A DNA stretch of 64,000 nucleotides, taken from positions 310,001 to 374,000 of the forward strand of contig JAJGBQ010000006.1 in the NCBI GenBank assembly GCA_022457065.1, read 5' to 3'. The notes beneath the pieces were generated by a model. That model did no database searches and was not told where the DNA came from. It worked only from the letters and a program-made list of their open reading frames with translations. Source of the DNA: Curvularia sp. ZM96 (Eukaryota > Ascomycota > Dothideomycetes > Pleosporales > Pleosporaceae). Of the stretch, positions 11,119 to 22,619 are shown piece by piece. Position numbers and translations under genes: made by a program. The stretch's first letter is position 1. Each line of letters begins with the position of its first letter.

Positions 11119-13662
11119 CGTGAGGCCCGAAGATGAGCAATTGAAGTGAACGACCGACCAGAAGGACGATGTATTGCATCTTTCGTTTTCAGGCCTCCAA
11201 TCATTCAAATTAATGAGTAACGCTAACTATTTGCCATTTGCACCGAACAAGATAGATGCCCAGATATGCATGTGTCGTGAAACCTGCCAACGAATGGCTG
11301 TGTCGCTCCTCGCAGAAGTCGAAATGGTTCTCTAGCGATGAATGCAGAAACGGCTTTTGGCCTAACCAATGAAGGAAACGATCGCACACTGCTCCATGTG
11401 CCAAGGGGATAGTTCGGTCGAGGCGTCGCTAGGCGTCTATTGCCAGATTAATCAACATGGGTGTCTTAGGAACCGTGAAAGCTGCTTCTGCAGCGTCAAA
11501 TGCAGCAGCATATACCATACATTTCCACAGCCGATACACACCTCAAAAGAAGATTCTGCACGAGGAATAGTAGAAGCGGGACCGGGCGAGGACTAGAGAC
11601 ATGTTTGGTAGCCCAAAGTTTGGTACAACCGTATTCTCGACGGATCATGTGAAACTGAATTTTCCAAACGTACAGCATGCTGCACGGCTGGGCGAATGGC
11701 ACAAGTGGTGAATCCTGGAGTAAAATAGCTTAACGGTCCGCTTTATGCTCCTTCCCTTTTCAACGAAATTGGCGCAGGGCTGTGGTCCGCCTTACAGGAA
11801 GCTATACCAATTGCGATGCGCATATACTCATGGCCATGAGAAGCATTTCGCAATGTCTTTTGTTAGCACGCCATTGATCATTGTCTATTTATTAAAATAC
11901 TTGCCTTCTCCTTTTCTCCTGCTATAGCTCATAATCGTTCAGGATTATAACGTGGTTGCTGTTGACCCCACATTTGAAGGGTCGCTACCTACCTACCTAC
12001 ACGGATACTTGGTTCCTGTTGTTGACTAGGAATATGACTCGATTTGCCATTACCCTAACGTCCACCACTCCGATCTCAGCCGTTCGACTCTAATTTACTA
12101 GACGCTACTAGCAGCGTGCAACGTGAGCGAAACGCTATCATCATTGCCTTGATCTCGTCTCTACAATAGTGGATACGCTCAACAAGTGATTCAGAAACCT
12201 TCAGAGCTGCTGTCGTACACACGAGCCGTGTGCCGAATAACAAAAAGTGGGTTTTCCCTGTTCTCCAAGAACAGAAGCAATAGGGTCGCTCTCGCGATCA
12301 ACATTTTGATGAACTAACCGAGAAGCCGAGAATGTTGGTGGTAAAAAAACAACTGTAGGTACACCAACGCGCTACAATTTCCTCTCCGAATACTCTCAAT
12401 AATTTTGGTTGTATGTTGCCGGTAGCCATGCAAATGCGGTAACCCGTCTTCGCAGAATTGATTTGAGGCTGAGAAGCACGGATCTACAGGGTTTCCCAAG
12501 TAGGGTTTGTGTTAATTTCAAACCTCCTCAGAGGCTGCAGGCTAGAACTTAGTAGGACAACGCTCAAAGCCACAATCTACGGGCTAAATCCTGCACCATG
12601 TTTGCAGCCTTGCATGATGCGTAGAATTTTGCCGCTACGGCCTGGTTTCGAGAAGATGTCTTTGGAACAATTTTATATTGTTTTTAGATCAGATGGTGCA
12701 ATGTTAACGGGCGCAGAAACTGAATACGACGACCACGTCATGGGAATGACATGAGGCTGAATCTGTGCCGCATTCCTTGGCAAATTTCTCCAGCAGGTCG
12801 ATGCAGTGTGGCACAGGAATCTGAAGAAGTAGTAGGGATGAAGCGGCGGCTTTCGGTTTCATATCGTTACTGTATCTTATGGGAACGACTACGGACCTTT
12901 TTCACTGTACTGGCTGTCTCCTTCGTTCATGAGAAGTATACAAGAAACTCTGAGCAAACAGAAGTTGTGATTGTCTGGATGTTCATAACCGCAGCAGGCC
13001 ACTCCGACTTTACAGCACTGTAGAGACTTGTGTTGGTACACATAGTATCGGCCGTGGACATTACACCAGCGTGCATGTCCTGGAACATGGTCGACTGTCG
13101 CCAACGGAACACAGTTTGTAATCTAATGTATGCGGCTCTAACACAAATGGACATACGTCCGATGTTGCCTCAGACATAGTATGTACTGTGCCTTCGATCT
13201 CCTATCTTCTTGACCTTTCTGTATAACTATAGTGTGGTTTAATTAGTCTTTTCGTTGCGTCAGTGAGCATTTGTACACGGATCGAGTCTTATTCAACTTT
13301 TTGCCCTAGGCAATGGATTGGGCCTATGACACGTACGGCCACGATCCACGTAGAATTATATACTGATCAGGGTAGTACTAATTAGTACGTTATTGATAAA
13401 CTGCTATGTAACGGGCAGGATATGCAAGATGAAACACTTTTGTGTACTACATAGTTTACCTATATTATGAAAAGCACTATTATAAAAGACTTCGTAGATT
13501 GCGCCAAAATTCGGATATACCCACTAGATAGATGGCGTACACCAGCTTTTTCCATCTTGAGTCCCACTGTGTGCCCGGGTATGAAGGTACAGATGCCACC
13601 TTAGTTTCATCTCGAGGTTCGTGCATAGAATCCATAGGGATGTTGATGGGTTCGTGTATTGC
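11119..13662. other. Long gene-free region, partly AT-rich
   Basis: About 2.5 kb between the GMC promoter and the 3' end of the NLR gene. It contains a short CTAC tetranucleotide run near 11984-11999 and becomes AT-rich after about 13200. I find no convincing coding sequence and no terminal inverted repeats. Confidence 0.5.
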
Positions 13663-16600
13663 CTATGGTTCGCAATACTTGTCGTACATCCAAATACGGG
13701 CACGCATATCGGCAGAAGCAGTGGCAAAGACACCACCTGTTGGGCTGGATGCGACGGAATTAACTATGTAAAGTCAGCGCAAGGGACCACAATTTATAGA
13801 GTTAGCGGAGGCACACCTGGTCTCCTATGTCCTTCCAGCATGCAGTGCGCAACACCGGTGTGAGGATCCCAGAACTGAACATGTCTGTCTTTGGAACCAC
13901 TAAGTAACCAGTCGCAATGCGGCGTGAATGTGACGCTTAAAACGAAGTCTGTGTGGCCCTCAAATGTGCGTACGCATTCGCCGCTAGAGGCGGTCTCGGG
14001 CATGAAGCGCGTTGGCATGCCTAACTCCCACATCTTGATAGTCTTGTCAAGCGAACAACTGGCAAGTCTGTTACCTGAAGGGGTAAACGAAAGCCCGAAT
14101 GTGGAGTCCTTGTGACCTTCCTGGCCTCCAAGACGATTAACAAGCTGGCCGCCCTGGATGTTAAAGACAAGCACGTTACAGTTCATCGAACAGGCAGCGA
14201 CGTACATACTGTCAGGGGAGATGGCGACAGCGAAAACGATGGCTTCAATCTGGAACTTCGCAATCTGGCTGTTAGATTCGAGGTCCCAGAGGCGAACACT
14301 GCGGTCGTTTGATCCTGAAGCGATGATCCTGCCGTTGCTAGCAAAGTCTAAACTGCAGACATCATTGTCGTGACCAGTGAACAGGTGCTTAATCTGACGG
14401 GAGGCAATGTCCCAGACACGGATAACCTTATCATCTCCACCAGTAGCAAGGTACTGACCATTAGGACTGAAGCACACGCTCCTGATGTGAAGATCCCCGT
14501 CGTCAGGGAATCTGTTGTCCTGAAGATGCGCGACTAGGTTTCCGTGCTTAACGTCAAAAACCTGGGAAAAGTAGTTGCTAGCGGTCGCGACATAACGACC
14601 GTCTAGACTGAATTTTATACAACAGATAACACTCTTATGGGGCAGATCATGGATTGGTTTGATAGTGAGCACGCGACGTACTCGAGGGTTGTAAACTACG
14701 TGCCAATCATCGCCTTCATCCTTGTATTGGGCAGGCAGCTGGTCAAGAGCTAGATCAGCCAGGATGTTGCTTACAGCCAGATCCATAGGCTCTTGTTGTT
14801 GAGCTGTCATGGTATCCTCCTGGTGATGGTCAGAGGAAGTGGGTCGGGGAGTCTGAGGTGAGCCGGGATACAGAAGAGGGTCATCCTGTTGATTCTTCGT
14901 TCTAGCTGGAAGTCGAAACACTCTCGCTTTGGCGACTCGTCGGATTCGCGGAGGAACAATGACCGCAGAATGTTCCTTGTGGAAGTTCCGGGTGTGTTTG
15001 CCGAGTGCAGTCTTTGAGATGAAACCAATGCGACCGTAATGACAATACTCGACTTTGCAGTACACGCGGCGCAAATGTCCCATCTCATGCTGCATCCTGA
15101 GTTGTTCTGATGCGAAGCCTGCTAGTGCCTTCAGGCAGTTCGGGAATCGGCACCGGAACGCAGTTGATGCGTATGATCTCTGAAAAGCTTGAAGCGAAGG
15201 AGTGGAAATTCCAGCCATGGTAGCATGAGACAGGAGGTGGATTGTAGCATTTTCGACATTAATGGCCAGTTTGCTGAACAGTGTGGGATCGTGTTTTTCC
15301 ATGAATTCCTCCGCATCTGCAGATATTTAGATAGTTTCAATAATGGGCAGAGTAGTAATCTTACCTTTGCCATTCCTACAGCATTGCTGATCTACCCATT
15401 GTCGTGCGTGCAACACATCTCTCATGACCATCTTTACTGGATGATTAGCGTAGATCTCAATTCGCACGTCGATTATGTTTCCAGGTGGTACGACAGACGC
15501 AATTGAATGCCTGGTATCATGATGTAAGGCCTGAAGAAGGAAAGTGTGCTTGTCGTGCATTTGACTAAGACGGTCCAGGAGAAGGGTCTGCATGGTAGGC
15601 ACTTCTTTCGAATTCGCATACAGCAGGCAATGCTCAATCCAGAATTCTATTGCATATGCGAGAAGACGGTGGGATCCAGTAGCAATACGTGCAAGGATTT
15701 CCGTTTGACCATACATCGGGTTGAGAAGATCTAGGCCATTGACAAGCGTTGCGACGCACACAGACGAAAAATCGAGCTGAGCCATAGAGAATGGGGTAAC
15801 ATGAGATGCTTTGCAAGCGAGGAAGAATCTGGCTGCTCTTTAGCTATGAGCGATCGAGAACAGAATTACGCTCACTCTTTGACAGATAAGTGAACAAGGA
15901 CAACTGTGTCGTCTTGCCGTATTTCTATGAGTGGTTTGCAGTGATCGAGGACTTGAACCGCAGGAATGCTCTGATAATGCGCGCATGAGTCTGAGAACCT
16001 AGTTGCAATTGCGTGAAGCAGTTCATGCTTATGCAAGGGCCTCTGGGCGTAGCACATCCAGCTGATGATACGGGGCACGCCGCCGTATTTCTGAGGGCCT
16101 GAGACCCTGCACAGCTGGTCGAATATTTGCGCGTACAGAGAGTCTAAGTCAGAAGGCAGATCGTCGACGACGCTTTTCAAATCCTCGGGGCTATATATTG
16201 AATCAAGGGAGTCTAGAACCAGGCGTACCCACAGAAACATACCTAGGATATGATTAGCTTATAGCATACATGTTGCCTAAGAAGCTCACCTCCCGACTTG
16301 TCGAGCAATTTCTGCTTGATACGCGCCATAATCAAGCCATCGGGATCTATATAGTCATAGTGACTTGGTATGTGCTTCAATCTTGCGTCGACGAAGCCAT
16401 ATATAGAACGCTTGATGGCAGTACTTTCATAGGTATCGCTGAGATGCGAGAACGCTATCGTCTTGCTCTGTTTTGCGCGGTTTCTGGAAACCTCCAAAGT
16501 ATCCCTACTGGAGAGCAGAATCTTACAGACATAGTGTTTCGGGTCTGTCGAGATGAGCTGTTTAAGGTATCTCAGTAGATCCCGCTGATCACGTTCGTTC

Positions 16601-17966
16601 CATTCATCAATACCGTCGATGATTATGCGTGTAGATCCCAACTCTTGTAGTAGCTTCGGGAGGAGTCCTAACATAGCCTCCACATCAGGTTTTGGATGAG
16701 TGGCAAAGTACGTATCATACACGTATATAGCAAGGTCAGTGCGCTTCTGTATGACCTGACATGCTAAAGAGCGGAGCAGACGTAAGCAGCTTTCGGAGGA
16801 ATCGCCCAAGTAGCTACAGAAGTAGTACAATACGTCAAGGCTGTTAGCTTGAACTTTTTGCACCACGTTCGAGCAAAGGACCGATTTACCTGTAAGATGA
16901 TATCAGTATACTTCTTGTTGGTACGATGTTAGGTGCCGAATCTGCTCCTGGCTTGCCAGTAACCCACACAAGAGCGTTCTCCGCACCATCTTTTTGCCAC
17001 AACTGAATTTTGTTTTGCTGGAGAAACCAGTCGCAGCTGTTCGGAAGAGAGTCTCTGCAGTGTCTCTTGAGTATTTGCTCTGGGGAGGACTCGTTTATTC
17101 TGAGCCATGACAAAACATCTCGGATCTTCAGATTATGCCACTCAGCCTCTTGTTGCTCCCACCTCTGCATCTGCCCCTGGTTGTACTTGACTGCCTCAGA
17201 AATGTTGATGCTAATGGCTTCTCTGTCAAGGAGATCGCTGTGGTATGCAAGGCTCCGAAGAATGGCGGAAAATCGTGTCTCAAACCGTGCCCACATTGAG
17301 CCGAACAACAGTTTCCACGCTGTCAAAAAGTTAAACTTGAAGATTCATTAGGTCTGCTAAGCTTACATCTTGCCCGCACAAAACTGTATGCATAATGGTG
17401 GAAATCCAGGATGTCCGAGTAGACCAGAGCAAGGACATTCTGAAAGTTGTAGTCGCAGCTAAAGGTGCCGGAGAGACGATCCAGTTTCGGCAGCAGATCT
17501 GCTATTTTGCCATAAGCTTCGATGAGCTTCTCAGAAGCGTCGTGAAAATCTACTGCTATCTAGATGCATCCATCAGATAATCTTGCTCAAGGCAAAAGCT
17601 TGGTACCACTCCTAGGCAGCTGTAACAGTCTTAGTGGGGAAATGGATAGTGCTGACTCACCGAGAGCACGAGCATTACGGGCGCCCAAATCCAAGAAAGA
17701 TATGGAGTTCCATTGCAAAGCACTTCCATCACTCTTGAGTAACGCTCAATACCTCGTAGAAATGGCTCCAAGCGAACCATGTTCCTTTGAGTCAGCCGCG
17801 CGCGCAGTTGCCGCTCGATTTGTAACGCCTCATCTCTGATGTCGCGAAGTTGAGAATTGTTGAAAGTGTGTGCATCATCTGGTGTGACGATTTTCGCAAA
17901 CCGCTCGAATGCGCCTTGAAGAGTAAGGCGGGCCTGGGCAGAGGATGTCGACACAGGTGCTGTCAT
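13663..17966 (-). CDS. NLR-type receptor: DUF7708 - NACHT - C2H2 x2 - Tup1-like WD40
   Basis: Eight exons, in transcript order: 17966-17661, 17559-17367, 17319-16942, 16889-16290, 16242-15876, 15837-15365, 15316-13817, 13763-13663. They encode 1305 residues. Residues 1-~190 match the DUF7708 N-terminal domain of fungal NLRs (TPDDAHTF, RNMVRLEPFLRGIERY). NACHT follows: P-loop GKPGAGKS at 288-295, Walker B IIIDGIDEW at 381-389, then ILLSSR. Two C2H2 fingers (C-x4-C-x15-H-x3/4-H) lie at about 828-885. From about 990 a seven-bladed WD40 domain follows Tup1/RcoA closely, ending in RARIWMYDKY. Fungal NLRs act in non-self recognition and regulated cell death; that role is inferred here. The P-loop intron (16890-16941) begins with AT, not GT, and the 15838-15875 intron is only 38 nt. 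If the former is not spliced, the product truncates and the gene is broken. A 20-residue longer N-terminus (from 18023) is possible. Confidence 0.82.
13817..14710 (-). other. Tup1/RcoA-like WD40 propeller inside the NLR
   Basis: This part of the NLR reads as the WD40 domain of the general corepressor Tup1 (RcoA): YNPRVRRVL, then HKSVICCIKFS, DGDLHIRSVCFSPNGQYLAT, DDKVIRVWDIASRQIKHLF, SLDFASNGRIIASGSNDRS, LSGSKDRHVQFWDP. The final blade is completed by exon 13663-13763 (SPTGGVFATASADMRARIW). The repeats differ from one another, unlike the near-identical 42-residue repeats of HET-E-type receptors. Likeness to Tup1 is from memory of the family, not an alignment. Confidence 0.75.
16890..16941 (-). 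other. Non-canonical AT...AG intron in the NACHT P-loop
   Basis: Reading the minus strand, exon 3 ends GGCAAGCCAGGAGCAG and exon 4 begins GTAAATCGGTCC; joined they spell the P-loop GKPGAGKS in frame. The 52 nt between end in a good acceptor (CTTACAG) but begin ATTCGG where GT is expected. A single G-to-A change at 16941 would explain it. Without splicing here the frame runs on and stops at 16886. Confidence 0.65.
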
Positions 17967-18318
17967 AGCTGTCGCTCGAGCCGTAGTTACGTGGGGTGGG
18001 TGGGGCCTTTTAAGGTCTACCAAAATGTACTCATCTGATTTCGTGACAAATATGGTTGCTGTAGATCAAACAGCTTGAAAGTCATGTCTTTCCGGCTGAT
18101 ATGCATACAGCGCACTTCAAGTACCGTGACGTGGCTATGCTGAGTGTCTTTGTTGCTGTGCCCTGCAGGCAGACTTGTCAGTAATCAAGCCGGCTTGATT
18201 GGCTTGATTGTTGACAAGTCTGCCGTGCGCTCAGCCTCGTCCTACGTGCAGTAGTCCTCCTCTACCATCATATTATCGAGCGCGGGCTTCTCCTCTCCTA
18301 TTTACCTTCACATACAGC
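17967..18318. promoter_or_regulatory. Shared divergent promoter of the NLR and SNF2 genes
   Basis: Only about 350 bp separate the start codons of the minus-strand NLR and the plus-strand SNF2 ATPase, so regulatory sequence is probably shared. A long inverted repeat sits at 18168-18224, closer to the SNF2 start. A pyrimidine-rich tract (CCTCCTCTACC, CTTCTCCTCTCC) at about 18250-18300 looks like a leader or start region for SNF2. Confidence 0.6.
18168..18224. repeat. Near-perfect 24-bp inverted repeat (hairpin)
   Basis: The left arm (18168-18191, beginning GGCAGACTTGTCA) and the right arm (18201-18224, ending TGACAAGTCTGCC) pair at 22 of 24 positions. A 9-nt spacer, GGCTTGATT, repeats the first 9 nt of the right arm. 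It ends about 95 nt before the SNF2 ATG, so it may be a cruciform in the promoter or a stem-loop in the leader RNA. Confidence 0.85.
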
Positions 18319-21300
18319 ATGATACCAATCATCCGTTCTGATGTCTCCTATGATTCTGGTCAATCTCCATGCAAGCGGTCACGGGTGGGTGATCATATGC
18401 AGGATCCAACTCTTTTGCACCATGCTGCAACCTCCCCCCCGCAACTTGTCGTAGAAGCACCATACTCCAATCCCGACTTCGCCGACCATTGCAATTTGAT
18501 TGCTGAGAATACTATTGTGTGCTTCGGCATGGTAGGGTTCACGGTGATTCGACGAAGGCTTGTACTGAATGTTCCAGCTTGTAGACTGCCCTGTGATTGC
18601 CGCGTCTAAAACCACGATACTTCCTGCGTCCGCCGGCGATTCCGTCATCTTCACAGCCGAGAAATTTCTGCAACATACCCCAACGGGAGTGCTTCTGGGA
18701 AATGTGGACGATCAGACTAGCGAGATTCTGTCAAGACTAAAAGCTGATCCAGATCTTGCATACCAGTTAACCCTAAGAAGAGACGCTCTTGCTGCAGCAA
18801 CCAATTCAAGGCTTGTGAAGGGAATACTTGGCTATTTGAGCGTTATAATATATGGACCTATGCATAGGTTTGATGATGTTGGTGATTTTGTAACGCAATG
18901 TGGGCGCTTCTTAGAGGACCCGGTTGGGTGCAACCGCGACGTCCTCTACATGAACCCTCAATGCCTGTTCAGCACTCATGAAACGCCGGTCACTACGTTC
19001 AGCTTATCAATTAATCTTCAGTACTTGGTAGAGGATATTGCTCAGAGTTGCTTTGATACCCTGGCTGGATTCGAGACCCGAGACCCTCTTACTGAGACGC
19101 CCACACCTGTGTGTCTCCTTACAGACCTGCAATCGTACGTTGATACCTTTTTATCCAAAAGTTTTTCAACTGATTATTCATCCCAGACACCAAAAACAGG
19201 CACTCACCTTCTTCATGAGGCGAGAGCAAGGACTACATCCAATCGAGGATAGTGTTGGGCTATGGGCACGACAGCTGGATGGGCGAGGGTTAGTAATCGG
19301 AATGACTGGCGGATAATCAGATATTAACGGTTCCATTGATCAGCTTCACAAATATCATCACAAACCAAACTCAGCTGGAACCGGGACCTTTATGGAGAGG
19401 CGGTCTTCTTGCAGATGAGATGGGTCTTGGAAAGACTCTCAGCATGATTGCACTAATCGCATCTGACCATACCAACGACAACCGGCAACCGTCTCAAACA
19501 GAACGCACTCCTGCAAGAGAACCTTGCTCCACGCTTGTTATACTGCCATTGAACAGTAAGATTCCCCACTTACGGGGGGTACGTCTGGAAGTGCTAATGG
19601 AAGTTGCAGTCATATCAGTTTGGGTATCCCAGTTGGAGAGGTGCTTTCTCGTCCAGTTGTAGCACATCAGCACTACTAACATAATCTAGTCACGTTCGGC
19701 CTGGAGAACTGACACACTTCATTCATCACGGCAAGAACAAGCTACGGCTGGCTGATGGTGCGAGTCCTCCCGACATAGTATTCACCACATACCAAACTGT
19801 TGAGCGTGAGCAACAGAAGGGGTCATCCTCTTTTAACTCTCTGCGGGCGCATTTCTGGAGACGCATTGTACTGGACGAAGGTACGGACATTCTTGCGTCA
19901 TACCAACAGAACATCAAGCTAAAACTCTGACAGCACACATAATTCGAAATCATAGGACATCAACCGCGCAAGCAATAGCAGCTCTAAAGGCCAAGTGTAG
20001 ATGGGCCATCTCTGGTACCCCAGTCCAGAACAAACTAACCGACTTTCTTGGCCTGTTCAAGTTTCTTCACTTCGCCCCCTACAACGATCCTCGTATTTTT
20101 GATGAAGAACTCCAACAGCTGTGGCGAGAAAGACCAGCAGACGAAGCTGCGAAAACTTTCAAGAAGTTACTCTCATGCTTCATGCTACGCAGAACGAAAG
20201 CGATATTGGATCTACCTACTCGAACTGACAAGATCCTCTTTGTTCCGTTTTCTGAACAAGAGAAAGATTATTATCTTCGTGTGGAAACACCTGTGATAGA
20301 ACTACTCGATCAGTCCTCTGGGGATTCTTTGCCCAACGCCATCCAGCAGATTAACGGACTACGCCTTATATGCAATCTCGGGACTCATGCACCTCAGCGC
20401 TACAACCAGGACAATCCAGTGCTGGTGGATGGCTCTCTTACAGCAATGCTGGGGGCCCGTCTCTCCATGGGTGAAGACATGTGTACGCAATGTTTGGGAT
20501 CGGTTAGCCTGCCATCGACTGACGACGAATTGGGAACGGCGACAAGTTCAGACACCTATTACTCGGCTTGTGGTCTCATCTATTGTGCCGCATGCACACA
20601 GCTCCTACGCTTCCGGTCTTCGGGTCTGTGCAGATGTACTAACGATGCAACATCTTGTCCTCTCATACCTTTGTCTTCGTCTATACGCACTCCACGCCTG
20701 ACATCTGTACGGGGTATCTCACCAAGTTTTCGTTACGATAGCGACGATATCAAGGTATCATCCAAAGTATGTGCGCTCATTGAACAGATCAAAAGCACCC
20801 CAACTGAGAAGAGGTAAGTCCATAATCTATGCTGAGTCATTGTTCTGAGCTACAAGATATAGTGCCGTGTTTTCTTTCTGGACAACGAGTCTCGACATGG
20901 TCGAACGAGGTTTATCCTCCGAGAACATCAGATCCGTCCGCATTGATGGCAACGTCGCCGCCAAGAACCGTGTGCATGCTATAGAGCAACTTCGCCACAA
21001 CCCAAAAGTTCGAGTGATACTTCTTACTATCTCCTGTGGTGCCTGTGGGTAAGTTTTCTCTGTTTATGCACACGTGAAAGGTCGCTAAATTTAGGATAAA
21101 TAGGCTCGACCTGACGGCCGCATCAGTAATACACTTGCTTGAACCCCAATGGAATCCGTCACTTGAAGATCAGGCGTTTGCTCGTGCACATCGTCTCGGC
21201 CAAACGCGTCCAGTAACCATGATTAAGTACATCATGCAGGACTCTTTTGAAGAAGTATTAACCTTCGAACTCATGCGGTAATCAGGATTTAACAGTGTGC

Positions 21301-21501
21301 AGCACATCTTAAAGGTGCAAGATCGCAAAAAACTGCTAGCCAATACACTCCTGTCGGACAGATCTGCTATTAAAGTAAGTCCGGCTTACTTCTGAATAAG
21401 CCATGTCAATATAATTTGAGAACAATCTTTGCTGAATAAGGAGTGCACAGGAGCTACAAAAGCTGCTTCATGAGAAGCGAGATCAGGCGGGTCAAACTTG
21501 A
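18319..21501 (+). CDS. SNF2-family ATPase/helicase, Rad5/HLTF-like
   Basis: Eleven exons: 18319-18531, 18578-19134, 19187-19288, 19344-19555, 19610-19640, 19690-19880, 19934-20813, 20863-21048, 21104-21254, 21303-21374, 21451-21501, giving 881 residues. SNF2 enzymes use ATP to translocate on DNA and remodel chromatin or repair intermediates. All helicase motifs are visible: DEMGLGKT (315-322), LVILPL, DEAH (434-437), ISGTPVQN, SCGACGLDLTAAS, and ARAHRLGQTRP (H820). A Cys-rich stretch between the lobes (CTQC, CGLIYCAAC, CRCTNDATSC) resembles the RING inserted in Rad5/HLTF but its spacing is irregular. The N-terminal part is short for Rad5. The intron at 21255-21302 gives SFEE-HILKVQDRKK, the expected family ending; without it the frame stops at 21281. 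One exon is only 31 nt. The enzyme looks intact and is divergent from the NLR. Confidence 0.87.
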
Positions 21502-22619
21502 TAATATGAACATTGAACTTACCAAATATCTGTTGTCGTCGAAGAGCAGACAGTCACACAAGGAGATTCTAATAGAGGTTATCCTGTGATATATGTCCAG
21601 CGGATGTTGAATATAAGCTCTCATAAGTAGCCTGGAATCAAAACGCAACAACTAAATGATCTATTTCTTCAAGGTGAACTCAACAAAAATGAGATTAAAA
21701 ACACACAACGTATGAACTGCATCAGTGTAGAGGCTCAGGAAAAGCCTCAATCAGTCTTAGGGAGGCGTGATTACCAGGAACGGGAAAGCGCACAACGGCT
21801 TTCTGCAAACAGCACCAGGACAGACAGTGTCTTGAATAAGAGAGCTTCGCGTCTCTCGCACTGAATCCGCATCTCTAGACTGGCGGGAGGACTTCGCATT
21901 ACGCGCCGCAGATCGTGCTGCGCCAATGGTGCTACAAAGCGCTAGCAGGGCTGCTCCAGACGCCCCAGTCGCGCCCAACCACTCACTACCAATTTTTGCT
22001 AAGCCTTTCTTTAGCTAGCTGTCCAAATTCCGTCAAGGTGGGTGCGGCAATGCCCAAAGCTAAGCACACGGCCGTTACAGCCACTTCCCAGTCGTACTGT
22101 ACTTGTCGTCGTCGCATAGAGCCATGCGAGAGGCCACAACAACAACTCTCGTAGATTTGCTATTTGTTAGCACCCCACCCACACGTACACTCCTCTGACT
22201 TAGCTTACATGAGGTACACACTGCCTCAGCGTAGATAGTAAGGCGAGACAGCGTAGGACGCTAGGCTGCAGCCTGATCGCATGCACTACCTCACCAAGCT
22301 ACGTCTCAGCCTTGTTATCGCTGTGTCATCCTATTTTCACCACTACAACATTCTTTTGCATCTCTACTTCTACAAGCTAGGCTTTTAACTGCAACTGCTA
22401 TTGTGGCATGATATGTGATCAAGCTCAAAAGATAAAGGGGCGACCCGCAATCGAGTGGCAGAGAGTAGAGCTGAGATCTAATCGCCAGTATGAAATTGAG
22501 TGAAGAAGGACCCATATCTATTCTGAAAAGAAATCCTATATATACCTGGCATATCCTACGTTGTGCTCCTCTCCTCATACAAAGTTACAGACCCGCCCAG
22601 CTCAGAAAACAACAAAAAG
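21502..22619. other. Intergenic region
   Basis: About 1.1 kb between the SNF2 stop and the NmrA-like remnant. Frames on both strands are short and without domains. It may contain the decayed 5' half of the NmrA-like gene, but I cannot recognise a Rossmann motif in any frame. Confidence 0.4.

Noticed and set aside
18168..18224. Inverted repeat as a transposon terminal repeat pair or CRISPR-like unit
   Set aside because: The arms are only 9 nt apart, so nothing lies between them, and no repeat array or target-site duplication is visible.
21255..21302. Ending the SNF2 protein by read-through at 21281
   Set aside because: Splicing here gives HILKVQDRKK after SFEE, the expected family ending, and two more in-frame exons. 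Read-through breaks the match.
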